Shown piece by piece: positions 43,541 through 54,949 of a stretch of DNA of 64,000 nucleotides; within the stretch, counting starts at the first letter, position 1, and each line of letters opens with the position of its first letter. The DNA comes from Deroplatys truncata (lineage: Eukaryota; Arthropoda; Insecta; Mantodea; Mantidae), in NCBI GenBank assembly GCA_030765065.1, contig CM060985.1:176330096-176394095 (forward strand), written 5' to 3'. The position numbers and the translations under genes are program-made. The notes below the pieces were generated by a model. The model did not search any database and was not told the origin of the DNA. It saw nothing but the letters and a program-made list of their open reading frames with translations.

Positions 43541-44543
43541 ATAAGAGTGCTGCAGTATCGAGGTTTAGTCATACTGCACTTGAGAACCATCAACCAATAA
43601 AGTAGATTTTCGTTACAAATGTTCAGTGTTGAAACACTCTGAAACATCTGTCTGTTTGAAATGTTGCGACGTGTTGGTAACACTGGGTATTCTAGTGTTG
43701 GCAGGCTGGTATATTAGATTGGTAACACGCACAGGATGTGACGTGCCGTTAGAGGGAGGGGCTAACTCTATAATCGTGGGGAGGCGAGTAGGTATCTTCT
43801 TCTTTATGCAACTGGCTCGAAAGGTAACACGTGGCTAAGCATGGCGTCCCGCGTTGAAATATATAGGTAACATCAATCTGTGTATTTCTACTCAATATAG
43901 TGACCATCCAATTTAAACTGGGTTGATTAATTAAATAGGTGACTTAGCTTTTATAATCCTATGTAATCGATGTGTTATCAAGTGTACTTTAATGAATATT
44001 TAGGCTCGCCCCCGTCGGCCACGAGTTTAAAGTTTAGAATGTGAAGAACCAGGTTCCCTTTAGCTCTACCATCTAAGTATTATTAATATACTTGAATTAA
44101 CGCAACTTCTCAATTCTGACAGCTAGCTCAACGTGCTTTCCGCACGTGTATGTGGGTCTGTTGTCATGACAACCAGGATTGACCTTGAAGTAGCCAATCG
44201 CCATTTAAACACCCTCCACCAGAGCTCAGAGGAAGTGTTGCCACATGGCAAACGTTGTTTTGTTTTATTTATCAGTTACTTTGCGTGATTTGTGTATCGT
44301 TGTAGTGTAGCGCGATATTTTAAAGTTTAAGCGCACAACTATTTTAAATCAGCGAACTGTGCAATTGCATATTAACGTTATTTTTCAAGTCACAAACGTG
44401 TAGCTGAGTATAGCGAATGACCAGAATTGTAGTGATTATAATATTTTAAAATATATAACCTGGGCTGAAATTTCTGTGTGATTGACAATGTCTGATCCCG
44501 GACAAAAGCGTAGGGGAAGACCACGAACTCGTTCACCAAAGAA
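43541..44543 (+). other. Candidate host (non-repeat) island
   Basis: No match to any repeat in the window and less AT-biased in its first half. It contains TGACGTG at 43739 and an ATGGCGTCCCGC at 43841 followed by a possible splice donor (ATAG/GTAACA at 43866). A second good ATG at 44488 is described separately. I cannot prove transcription. It is the only stretch that looks like a gene 5' region. Confidence 0.3.
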
Positions 44544-44553
44544 AAAAATTTGA
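44488..44553 (+). CDS. Short AT-hook-like ORF cut by family A
   Basis: The ATG at 44488 opens a frame of 21 codons, MSDPGQKRRGRPRTRSPKKK followed by Ile and a stop. The stop lies at the left end of the family A copy starting about 44540. KRRGRPRTR resembles an AT-hook (RGRP core), a minor-groove DNA-binding motif. The upstream ~200 bp looks like a leader. One reading is a first coding exon whose downstream part was displaced by the repeat. Chance cannot be excluded at this length. Confidence 0.25.
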   Translation: MSDPGQKRRGRPRTRSPKKKI

Positions 44554-45390
44554 TGTGTTACACACACATGCCTTTCTCTACTCTTGTGAAACTATTTTTA
44601 CAAACTCTTATTCTCTATATGCTTCATCTTAATCGAGATGTTCATCTTATTGCTAATTTTCTTGTAGATGCAAGGGGAATATGGTAGGCTTTAAGCGATA
44701 GTCAAATGTTTTAAGAGCTGGTTGCTATGTGGCGCATTCCAATCTCTTTGCATGTCCAGGACATAAAAAAATGAATAACGAATTTGAGAAAAAGTATAAT
44801 TATTAGAAAATTTAAGGGAATAACAAGCAATATCTCGAAAATGGTTCACTCAACAACAAAAATGTATGTCAGAAGTTGTGTATTTTAACGCGATCTACAT
44901 TTTTTGTGTAGTAAAATTTTGTCTATCTCTTATAGTTTACCAGTTATGCAAAAGTCGTTCACAATGAAGAATACTTTTGCAGACATTCCCAGAAAATTCG
45001 AGATATACATTTCATTTGTCATAAAAATATCTTACACATATGTTATTTTAATCAAAATCGTTAGAGGCATTTTTGAGAAAACTAAAATTTTCGAAAAATG
45101 TTCCATCTAAAGGGTAATCTGGGGTGGGTGATTTTCCTGAAAACCTTCGTATCGCATCTCTGGAAGATACTGAACCTAAATACCAAGTTTGGTGTTTATC
45201 CGACTGTTCGTTTCTGAGTTATGCTGTTCACAGACACACACAGGCATTCACACGGACGTGTTTCCAAAAATGCTTGTGTTTGGATTCAGGGGTCTTAAAA
45301 CATATATTTCCGGTGAAATCTCGGTATCGAATTTTTCGGTGGAAGGCAATACTTCCCCTACTTAGTATATGTAGTAGAGAAAGTAATAAG
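44544..45390 (+). repeat. Family A copy, near complete
   Basis: Left end TTTGATGTGTTACACACACA at 44549; right terminus TATATGTAGTAGAGAAAGTA near 45366-45385. It abuts the short AT-hook-like frame. Confidence 0.9.
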
Positions 45391-46041
45391 AACTTCAAAG
45401 TATAATGGTACTAACTTGAATAATTTGCTATCTGAAGGTTTTGCAGTAGTATTAAAAACGTTTGTTGTTTAACGCATTATGAATTTTTAGAAATATAATG
45501 AAAGTGAGAGCGGAAAAATCTGCTTTAAAGCTTTGTTCTATATAGGTAATATAATATTACGTAGGGTCATTTACAGCATCTTGCAAAGGAATTTAAAGGA
45601 TACAAAATGGAAGACAATAATACAGGGTGAAAAGGTGTTAAAGCTATTAATACTTAATATGCGCTTGTTCTCATTAGCTAGAAAACGAACATAATGCAAT
45701 AGTTGACAGTCGTGTTGTACACTGTATACTTAGAAGTGTATAGAGGTATTTAGTTTAGTATAATATTTCAAAATTGCGTCATTTCGTTAGGCACAACAAA
45801 GAACTTTTATCTTTGTTTAGCTCACCTCTCCTCTTCCACTCGACACGACTGGGCACGGACGAGTCGACAAGACCGCATGTTTTACGCGTAGCGTAGCTGA
45901 AACGCACATGGCAAGAGAGCAACAGTCAGAATTGAGAAGCTACGTTAATTCAAGTATAATAACTGAGGTGCGATAATATTGTATATGAACTGTTTTCTCG
46001 GGAGGCTTTTGTAATTACAGTTGTGTTCCCCATGATGGCTA
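45391..46041. other. Unassigned spacer
   Basis: AT-rich; 45830-45910 is more GC-rich. No gene or repeat match. Confidence 0.35.
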
Positions 46042-47306
46042 GGAGGGGCACTATTTATATTTTGAGCCTTGGCAACCCTGAATGTTGTAGGTGCCATGAG
46101 ACGTTTCCAATGGAAAGTTTGACATTTTTGACCGTAATCTACTTCAAACATTTTGTCAACAGAGGTCATTTGTTTTGTTTACACTAACTTGAAAATTTTG
46201 TGTCAACAAAAACATGGAATTAACTCGTGAAAATGTTCGTGCAATGATTTATTACGACTTTCGACGTGGATTATCAAGACAAAAGTGCATCGATCAACTA
46301 ACTTCCACATTTGGCGACGAACTCCATCCTTTGCCTCTGTGAAACGCTGGTATAACGAATTTAATCGTGGCCGCCATTCGCTCAATGATGAAGTTTGTGA
46401 ACGTCCAAAATCGGTTGTTGTGCCAGAAAACATTGATGCTGTGCAAAAGCTAATAATGAAAGATCGTCATGCGATATGTTGCGAGATTGGGGCAACCCTA
46501 GCCATTAGTTCCACTACCATATATAAAATATTGCATGATTATTTAGCTGCGAAAAAGGCTTGCTCTCGTAGCATCCCACATGATTTGACGCAATCTCAAA
46601 AAGATGCTCGTGTCGATTGGTGCACAAAAAATACAATAGCGGTGCCTCAAAAGATTGTAACAGGTGACTAATCATGGATCTATGCGTATGAGCCGGAACG
46701 TAAACAGCAGTCGACTGTATGGGTGTTTCAAGATGAAGCAAATCCAACAAACGTTCTTCGCACTCCAAGCATTTCGAAGCAAATGGTCGCCTGCTTTTTC
46801 AGAAAAACTGGCCATTGGCAACAGTGCCTTTAGAGCAACGTAAACCGGTCAATGTTGAATGGTACACAGCCATTTGTTTGCCGGAAGTCTTCGGTGAAGT
46901 AAGGAAAACCAACAAGAACCGCAGGATCGTTCTTCATCAAGACAATGCGAGCGCACACACATCTCGTCTAACAACAGATTATTTGAAGGCTTAAAAAGTC
47001 GAACTGATGGGTCATCCGCCATACTGTCCTGATTTGACACACAATGACTTCTTTTTGTTCCCGAACATCAAGATTAAATTGCGTGGATAACGATTTTCGT
47101 TGGCAGAAGAAGCCGTTGATGCCTTCAAAAACCATGTTTTGCAGATGTCTCAAGAAAACTGGAATAAATGCTTTGACAAATGGTTCAAACTGATGCAAAA
47201 GTGTATTGATCATAAAGGAGAATATTTTGAACAACAATAAAGCAGTTTTCAGTCAGAAATTACTTTGTTTTAATTATTAGACTCAAAATATATATAGTTC
47301 CCCTCG
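46042..47306 (+). mobile_element. Mariner transposon (second type)
   Basis: Left end GGAGGGGCACTATTTATATT at 46042; right end read in reverse CGAGGGGAACTATATATATT; TA outside both ends (46040-46041 and 47307-47308). The length of 1,265 bp is canonical. It is a different mariner lineage from that at 30481 and 55257. Confidence 0.92.
46214..47240 (+). pseudogene. Mariner transposase, inactivated
   Basis: Starts MELTRENVRAMIYYDFRRGL at the ATG 46214 and ends near HKGEYFEQQ at 47240, the full mariner length (about 345 residues expected). The DNA-binding domain has KRWYNEFNRGRHSL and RPKSVVVPENIDAV; the second HTH has ATLAISSTTIYKIL. The VTGDESWIY block reads VTGD, then a stop, then SWIYAYEPERKQQ, so the first Asp is followed by a nonsense codon at about 46669. 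The second Asp is in LHQDNASAHTSR near 46930; PPYCPDLTHNDFFLFP near 47020 holds the third (DD34D). At least three frame breaks plus stops. This lineage is widely spread in insects. Confidence 0.92.
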
Positions 47307-47925
47307 TACTATAAAACCATACGCAGCCTTGTAAACATAACCTTCCTGAACGCTCACCGAAGTCCTCGATTCGAGCTCCGTCTCCCAGACTCTGACCAGT
47401 TTTAAATTGACCGAGTGTACAGAAATATCAGAAAACACGAAGTTTCGCGAACCAGGTCATAAAGCATGTGCACGGGAATACACAGTTTCGAAGCTTCATT
47501 CACTCAATTGATTTCATTTTATAACATTGCAAACGGAACCCAAGTCACAATCATAAATTGTATGCAGTGTAGGCTTTTTGACGAGATAAAACTAACACTG
47601 ATTCAAATGTTAATTGGTATTCTTGGACCATTTAACACGTTTACTAGCAGTAAAAATACGTATCTTGATGGACAACCAGCAACACCTCTTCAGAATATTT
47701 GTTTGACGTGATTTATCACCTAGATTTATTGGTATTCGTTTGCACGCTTCTAAACAAACATCGCTGTACCGGAAGGGAGATAAATATTGTTAAAAAGCCT
47801 GATGTGTGAAATTCACATAACCTTCTGTAACATTAGATTTACTCTATCAGTAACTAACTATAAAGCACGAGGGCAGTTAAATGAACTATTGCGTACCCTC
47901 TCGCGGATACCGGATGTACTTGTAG
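47307..47925. other. Unassigned spacer with a family A end fragment
   Basis: 47795-47860 (CCTGATGTGTGAAATTCACA) resembles the left end of subfamily B at 10031, cut short. The rest is unmatched, and the open frame 47466-47711 has no recognisable domain. Confidence 0.4.
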
Positions 47926-48737
47926 ATACATTAGAAAAGAGTATAACTCTATGATAAGGCCGATTGTGTTATTTGGAAGTGAAATCTGGTGATGGGAAAG
48001 AGCAGAGCATGTAAATAAAACACAGGTAGCATTTTGGAAAATAGTTCTTGGAGTTTCACAACGCACATCAAATTCGGGGTATTAAGGGAGGTGGGATGTT
48101 ATGAAGACACAATACACTGTAAAATAAGAGCAGTGAAGTACTGGCTGAGGCTGATGCAGGGGGATAACTCCACACTACGATCCAAGTGTTATAAATACCA
48201 GCGAGAAAACCTGTCTCCTAAGTTTTGGGCAGCTGATTTAGAAAGGGGTTTGAGGAGAATAGGAATGGCAAAGACCTGAAACAAATTACAAAAACATATG
48301 GAAAGGTGTCAAAAGAAGACTAAGAGACACCAACTAACAGGAAATAGAATCGGATTGTAAAATTAAACCTTCTCTAAGTCTAGCAAATAAAATAAAATTG
48401 AATTGGGGTAAAGAGGCATATATACTTATTTTAAGAAGAAGGGAAAGTTCAGGAATGGCATGGTTTAGACTGGGGGGCTGGAGGGCACAGAAAATGACTT
48501 GATGATTCTGGAGGAGAATCTGCCCATTCTGTGATTTGGATGCGGCTGAGTACATATTTTGGCGAAATGTGTACAGTCGGAGAACCAGCGAACAATTAAA
48601 CTGAAAGAAAAATTCCTAAGTCTCTCAAGAAAGAGATTGGCATGTTGGGAGTTACTGGTTGGCCAGAGGAACTGGCAAAACATGGGCAATTTTTTGGCTA
48701 AGGTGCGCGAAGCAAGGTCAAATTTGTTCAGTTAGAC
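47926..48737 (+). pseudogene. LINE polyprotein C-terminal relic
   Basis: The reading shifts frames, but the order of motifs fits the region after the reverse transcriptase of a non-LTR retrotransposon: VLFGSEIW near 47965, WKIVLGVSQRTSN near 48036, LREVGCYEDTIHCKIRAVKY with WLRLMQG near 48085-48170, then LACWELL near 48636 and GNFLAKVREARSN ending at a TAG near 48735. The segment around 48416-48560 fits RERSGMAWFRLGGWRAQ-type sequence in shifted frames. The sequence conforms to the family with many stops, so it is a dead 5'-truncated copy. The exact clade is uncertain. Confidence 0.65.
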
Positions 48738-48931
48738 AAAGGTAATTTATCTCTATTTTCCTTTTTTTGTTCCTTTTTGTTGTGTTTTCTTTTTTCTGTT
48801 GCTTATTTTGTCACCATATTTGTATCTTAAAAATGGATGTACGGTCAATGGACTATGCACTAAATACTTGTGTAATAACTTCAATAATTTGAAACCGATA
48901 AAGATACCTTATCTATCTACTTTATCTAGAG
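48738..48931. other. Short spacer, T-rich
   Basis: 48755-48830 is T-rich (TTCCTTTTTTTGTTCC), plausibly LINE 3' sequence. Confidence 0.35.
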
Positions 48932-49150
48932 ATGTCGTCCTCCATGGTCTAGTGGTACTATTCTAGCCCTTACTTCCCGAGGTCGCGGGTTCAAAGCCGG
49001 CGGAGGGCGACGGATTTTTTCGGGCGTAAAAATCCATAGCATAGGTTCCTTCAGAAGGGAAGTAAAGCCGGTGGTCCCGTGTTGTAGATTTACGGTACAT
49101 AAAAGAACGTCAAGCGTGATAAAGATACCTCTAAGCAATATTTCCGCTCT
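48932..49150 (+). mobile_element. tRNA-derived SINE (family S1)
   Basis: tRNA-like head GTCGTCCTCCATGGTCTAGT with A box TGGTCTAGTGGT and B box GGTTCAAAGCC. The body matches the inverted copy at 2388-2626 (GGTCCCGTGTTGTAGATTTA at 49072). A 13-bp identity, GATAAAGATACCT, at 48897-48909 and 49118-49130 may be the target duplication, though the right copy also resembles the SINE tail. Confidence 0.85.
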
Positions 49151-49235
49151 TTCACACACAATATAGAATGGGACGCTAATAACTATAGTAGTTAAAGAAC
49201 GTCCGTAAACAAAACGCAAACTCTTTCTCTAGTAG

Positions 49236-49322
49236 TAAACAATGAGGAGAGAAGGTTATATTCCACCATAATGTCAACACCAAGATTTCACCAGAAATAC
49301 TTGTTTGAGGCTTTCTGAATAA
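49236..49322 (-). repeat. Family A right-end fragment, inverted
   Basis: Reverse-complement of the terminal block (AAGATTTCACCAGAAATACT near 49281), facing the next copy. Confidence 0.6.
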
Positions 49323-50107
49323 ACATATTATGTGTGGCACTCACATGACTTTCTCTACTCTTTTACAAACTATTTTTACAAACGCTTATTCTCCATATGC
49401 TTCATGTTAATCGAGATGTTAATCTTATTGCTAATTTTCTTGTAGATGCAAGGGGAATTGCTAGGCTTTAAGCGATAGTCAAATGTTTTAAGAGCTGGTT
49501 GCTATGTGGAGCATTCCATTGTCTTTGCATGTCCAGGACAAAAAAAGAAAAAAGGAATAACGAATTCCCATTTGAGAAAAAGTATAAGTATTGTAAAATT
49601 CAAAGGAATAACAAGGAATATCTCGGAAATGGTTCACTTCACAAAATAAATGTATATGACGTAAACTGTGTGCTATTACGAGATCTTCATTTTTTGTATA
49701 CACAAGTTTTGTCTATCTCTTATGGTTTACCAGTTAGAAAAAGTTATTCAGAATGAATAGGACATTTTATTTGCCTTGAAAATATCCTAAACATATGATA
49801 TTTTAATCAAAAGTGTTGCAGCCATTTTTGAGAGAATCATAATTTTCAACATTTTTCCATGTAAAGGGTAGTTTATGGATTTTCTTGAAAATCATTGAAA
49901 GATACTGAACCCAAACACTAAGTTTAGTATTTATCTGACTTTTTGAGTTGTGCTTTTCACAGACACACACGTGGGCCTTTTTATAAAAATGCTTTTTTTG
50001 TGGATTCAGGGGCCTCAAGCGGTGAATTTCCGGTGAAATCTCGGTGCAGAATGTTTCGATGGAATGCAATACCTCCACTAGTTACTATACGTATTAGAGA
50101 ATGTAGA
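49323..50107 (+). repeat. Family A copy, near complete
   Basis: Left end GTGTGGCACTCACATGACTT at 49331; right terminus TATACGTATTAGAGAATGTA near 50084-50103. Several internal deletions. Confidence 0.85.
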
Positions 50108-50325
50108 AAGGAAGATGGGACACAAAGGTTTTGAAGAAAATTCCTTCACCCCTAATTCTTCTTTACTTTCATTTAATTGACTTAATTTTCAATATTTTTT
50201 CTGTTTATTTTACATCGCTTTAAGTACGGGGTCATATGTAACGGATCTGCTAGGAGTTACCTCATGGCTCGGTGTGTAATGGATAGTTAAGCTGCTACAT
50301 CTATCCTTGTACCATACCTTCTTGC
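50108..50325. other. Spacer before the tandem array
   Basis: No gene. 50108-50150 (AAGGAAGATGGGACACAAAG) may be a short inverted family A piece. Confidence 0.35.
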
Positions 50326-53110
50326 TTCGTCATGTGCCCACAGAGGCCTTAGTGCTAGGCAACTATGCCTCTGCTTTTATAGTTGCCGGTCAGATGGCAG
50401 CTTCGACACGTGCCCACAGAGGCCTTAGTGCTAGGCAACTATGCCTCTGCTTTTATACATGCCGGGCAGATGGCAGCTTCGACACGTGCCCACAGAGGCC
50501 TTAGCGCTAGGCAACTATGCCTCTGCTTTTATACATGCCGGGCAGATGGCAGCTTCGACACGTGCCCACAGAGGCCTTAGTGCTAGGCAACTATGCCTCT
50601 GCTTTTATAGTTGCCGGTCAGATGGCAGCTTCGACACGTGCCCACAGAGGCCTTAGTGCTAGGCAACTATGCCTCTGCTTTTATAGTTGCCGGTCAGATG
50701 GCAGCTGCGACACGTGTCCACAGAGGCCTTAGTGCTAGGCAACTATGCCTCTGCTTTTATACATGCCGGGCAGATGGCAGCTTCGACACGTGCCCACAGA
50801 GGCCTTAGTGCTAGGCAACTATGCCTCTGCTTTTATACATGCCGGGCAGATGGCAGCTTCGACAAGTGCCCACAGAGGCCTTAGTGCTAGGCAACTATGC
50901 CTCTGCTTTTATAGTTGCCGGTCAGATGGCAGCTTCGACACGTGCCCACAGAGGCCTTAGTGCTAGGCAACTATGCCTCTGCTTTTATAGTTGCCGGTCA
51001 GATGGCAGCTGCGACACGTGTCCACAGAGGCCTTAGTGCTAGGCAACTATGCCTCTGCTTTTATACATGCCGGGCAGATGGCAGCTTCGACACGTGCCCA
51101 CAGAGGCCTTAGTGCTAGGCAACTATGCCTCTGCTTTTATACATGCCGGGCAGATGGCAGCTTCGACAAGTGCCCACAGAGGCCTTAGTGCTAGGCAACT
51201 ATGCCTCTGCTTTTATAGTTGCCGGGCAGATGGCAGCTTGGACACGTGCCCACAGAGGCCTTAGCGCTAGGCAACTATGCCTCTGCTTTTATACATGCCG
51301 GGCAGATGGCAGCTTCGACACGTGCCCACAGAGGCCTTAGTGCTAGGCAACTATGCCTCTGCTTTTATAGTTGCCGGTCAGATGGCAGCTGCGACACGTG
51401 TCCACAGAGGCCTTAGTGCTAGGCAACTATGCCTCTGCTTTTATAGTTGCCGGGCAGATGGCAGCTTCGACACGTGCCCACAGAGGCCTTAGCGCTAGGC
51501 AACTATGCCTCTGCTTTTATACATGCCGGGCAGATGGCAGCTTCGACACGTGCCCACAGAGGCCTTAGTGCTAGGCAACTATGCCTCTGCTTTTATAGTT
51601 GCCGGTCAGATGGCAGCTGCGACACGTGTCCACAGAGGCCTTAGTGCTAGGCAACTATGCCTCTGCTTTTATAGTTGCCGGGCAGATGGCAGCTTCGACA
51701 CGTGTCCACAGAGGCCTTAGTGCTAGGCAACTATGCCTCTGCTTTTATAGTTGCCTGTCAGATCGCAGCTTCGACACGTGTCCACAGAGGCCTTAGTGCT
51801 AGGCAACTATGCCTCTGCTTTTATAGTTGCCGGGCAGATGGCAGCTGCGACACGTGTCCACAGAGGCCTTAGCGCTAGGCAACTATGCCTCTGCTTTTAT
51901 ACATGCCGGGCAGATGGCAGCTTCGACACGTGCCCACAGAGGCCTTAGTGCTAGGCAACTATGCCTCTGCTTTTATACATGCCGGCCAAATGGCAGCTTC
52001 GACAGGTGCCCACAGAGGCCTTAGTGCTAGGCAACTATGCCTCTGCTTTTATACATGCCGGGCAGATGGCAGCTTCGACAGGTGCCCACAGAGGCCTTAG
52101 TGCTAGGCAACTATGCCTCTGCTTTTATACATGCCGGGCAGATGGCAGCTTCGACACGTGCCCACAGAGGCCTTAGCGCTAGGCAACTATGCCTCTGCTT
52201 TTATACATGCCGGGCAAATGGCAGCTTCGACACGTGCCCACAGAGGCCTTAGTGCTAGGCAACTATGCCTCTGCTTTTATACATGCCGGGCAGATGGCAG
52301 CTTCGACACGTGCCCACAGAGGCCTTAGTGCTAGGCAACTATGCCTCTGCTTTTATACATGCCGGGCAGATGGCAGCTTCGACACGTGCCCACAGAGGCC
52401 TTAGTGCTAGGCAACTATGCCTCTGCTTTTATAGTTGCCGGCCAAATGGCAGCTTCGACACGTGTCCACAGAGGCCTTAGTGCTAGGCAACTATGCCTCT
52501 GCTTTTATACATGCCGGGCAGATGGCAGCTTCGACACGTGTCCACAGAGGCCTTAGTGCTAGGCAACTATGCCTCTGCTTTTATACATGCCGGGCAAATG
52601 GCAGCTTCGACACGTGTCCACAGAGGCCTTAGTGCTAGGCAACTATGCCTCTGCTTTTATACATGCCGGGCAAATGGCAGCTTCGACACGTGCCCACAGA
52701 GGCCTTAGTGCTAGGCAACTATGCCTCTTCTTTTATACATGCCGGGCAGATGGCAGCTTCGACACGTGCCCACAGAGGCCTTAGTGCTAGGCAACTATGC
52801 CTCTGCTTTTATAGTTGCCGGTCAGATGGCAGCTTCGACACGTGCCCACAGAGGCCTTAGTGCTAGGCAACTATGCCTCTGCTTTTATAGTTGCCGGGCA
52901 GATGGCAGCTTCGACACGTGTCCACAAAGGCCTTAGTGCTAGGCAACTATGCCTCTGCTTTTATACATGCCGGCCAAATGGCAGCTTCGACACGTGTCCA
53001 CAGAGGCCTTAGTGCTAGGCAACTATGCCTCTGCTTTTATACATGCCGGGCAAATGGCAGCTTCGACACGTATCCACAGAGGCCTTAGCGCATGGCAACT
53101 ATGCCTCTGC
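50326..53110 (+). repeat. 76-bp tandem array, 37 units without indels
   Basis: The motif CAGAGGCCTTAG recurs every 76 bp: the first CAGAGGCCTT begins at 50341 and the last at 53077, exactly 36 periods apart. Each unit has CACGTG (in GACACGTG), AGGCCT and a 7-bp inverted repeat CAGAGGC/GCCTCTG, with a ~20-nt loop. Variants TATAGTTGCCGG and TATACATGCCGG, GTCAGATGG, GGCAGATGG and CAAATGG are mixed. Because 76 is not a multiple of 3, staggered 65- and 71-codon open frames repeat along the array; these are not genes. Blocks at 304-bp and 228-bp offsets are near identical. Confidence 0.97.
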
Positions 53111-53590
53111 TTCTATACGTGACGGGCATGGTAACTTCGAAACATGTCTACAGAAAACCTATTACTAGGCAGCAACTGTAGTTTTGCTTCTGTAAGTGAC
53201 GGGCAGATGGTAGGTTGGACACTGTCCACAGCGACCTTAATACTAGGCAACTGTACCTCTATTTCTATAAATACCGGCAGATGGCAGCTTCAACACGTGT
53301 CCAAAGAGGCTTTTGTGCTAGGCAACTGTACCTCTGCTTATATACCTGACGGGAAAATCGCAGCTTCGACACGTACCCACAGAGGCCTTAGTGCTAGCCA
53401 ACTGTACCTCTGCTTTTATACATGCCGGGCAAATCGTAGCTTCGACACATGTTCACAGAGGCCTTAGTGCTAGCCAACTGTACCTCTGCTTTTATTCCTG
53501 CCGGGTAGATGGCAGCTTCGACACATGTCCTCAGAAACCTTGTTGCTAGGCATCTGTATCTCTGCTTCTACACCTATCAGACAGATGCAA
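53111..53590 (+). repeat. Degenerate edge of the 76-bp array
   Basis: About six further units with point changes and small indels (AACTGTACCTCTGCTT and GCAGCTTCAACACGTG), decaying towards 53590. Only this edge is degenerate; the left edge starts abruptly. Confidence 0.9.
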
Positions 53591-53724
53591 TTAGGGTGCC
53601 GCTCAGTTCACCTGCTTTCACGATCAGTGGATAAATAGCAGAGCATTCGCGTTTACAATCTATTTTCTTTCTTACTATCGTTTAAGACATAAAGTGGAAG
53701 CTTTAGTCGGGATATTAGTAATTT
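53591..53724. other. Short spacer
   Basis: No feature recognised. Confidence 0.3.
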
Positions 53725-53857
53725 AAGCCGGTATTTACCTTGGCAACTGAGGGAAACCACGAGGAAACCCTAGGCAGATTAGTCAGCCCACGGGATTTGA
53801 ACCCGGGACATCCCGAATATGGGCCAAATGCCTTACCGCCTGAGCCATTCCGCTTGG
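53725..53857 (-). mobile_element. tRNA-derived SINE (family S2) with 10-bp duplication
   Basis: Read in reverse from 53857: ACCAAGCGGAATGGCTCAGG with A box, B box GGTTCAAATCCCG and TTTCCTCGTGGTTTCCCTCA. Ends GTAAATACCGGC. Direct repeats TTAGTAATTT at 53715-53724 and 53858-53867. The tail present at 13587 and 58499 is absent, so it is a short form. Confidence 0.88.
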
Positions 53858-53867
53858 TTAGTAATTT

Positions 53868-54445
53868 TTGATTCCCTCAAAAAAACAGGCTTTAACATTT
53901 TTATTAAAATATCACCACTTTGCGTGACAAATAAACTGTATCCTGAATTTTCTGAGAACAATTTGTGAAGTCCTCTTCATTCTGAGTTACTTTTGTATAA
54001 TTGTTAAACATTAAGAGATAGACAAAATCTTACTGCACAAAAAATATAGATGTGTTAAAACATACGTTAATCATTTCCGAAATATTCTGTGTTATGTTTT
54101 GTTTTGTTAAATACCCTAGGCTTTTCACTATCCTTACGCCCTACTTACTGAGATTTCGCCGAAAATACACGTTTTGAGGATCCCTAAATCCAAAAATGCC
54201 CTTTTTAGAAAAAAAGTATACATATATAAGTCGGTTAAATAACAAACTTTGTATTTACAGTCAGCGTCTTAAAAAGATGGGGCACGAAAATTTTAGAAAA
54301 ATTTCCCTAAAGTATCCTTTATGTGGAAAATATAAAATATTTAAGACCTTTACATAAAAAGCAAAATGTATAATCTGGAATTTTCTGCCAGTAGGCTCTG
54401 AAGTCTTCTTTGTTTGGAAAGAGTTTTTTATAATTTTGTGTAAAT
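53868..54445 (-). repeat. Subfamily B fragments, inverted and decayed
   Basis: 53868-54110 and 54149-54440 each match parts of the inverted repeat (CAAAATCTTACTGCACAAAA near 54024; TGAGATTTCGCCGAAAATAC near 54150). The order of the two parts suggests two fragments in tandem. Confidence 0.65.
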
Positions 54446-54949
54446 GTAAAGCATAAAAGATAGAGAATAGTAAATTGATACAAGTGTTAAAAGTGCGGTT
54501 TCACATCCCAATCCTACGAGCAAAATAAAAGCACTTTTAACACTTGTGGCGTATACTATTTTTAGACAGCGCTCGAATTTGTAAAACATGAATAAAATAT
54601 TACATTGATTCCTGAAGCTAAGAGAAATCACGTTAAAAGCGAGATCAACCCTCGTGTGCGGGTAGATGTTTTGATGACTCGCCAGCAGTAACTTTCAGTG
54701 AGATTATTATTAACATGTTTTGCCTTACACCAGGCAATGAGGCGATTAAATACTATATCATATTCCTTCCTGTATTTTTTGGGTAAGTACTTCTACAGTT
54801 ATCCCTTCTACTGCTTCTATAATTTCACCTGGTTCTTTCATTTCAGTTTGTTTGGAATTCATAATTGCCGCCATATAATCTTATAGGTTATACTAGATAA
54901 AAGAATAACGTTTTAGATTACAGAAAGCACAAATCGCCAATATAACGTA
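54446..54949. other. Unassigned AT-rich spacer
   Basis: 54472-54550 holds an imperfect inverted repeat (ACAAGTGTTAAAAGTG against CACTTTTAACACTTGTGG) with a ~30-nt loop. No gene seen; the open frames here have no recognisable domain. Confidence 0.4.

Noticed and set aside
50307..53088. Staggered 65- and 71-codon open frames across the 76-bp array (ending in CPQRP)
   Set aside because: They repeat because 76 is not divisible by 3 and each unit has the same stops; the pattern follows the DNA period, not protein conservation.
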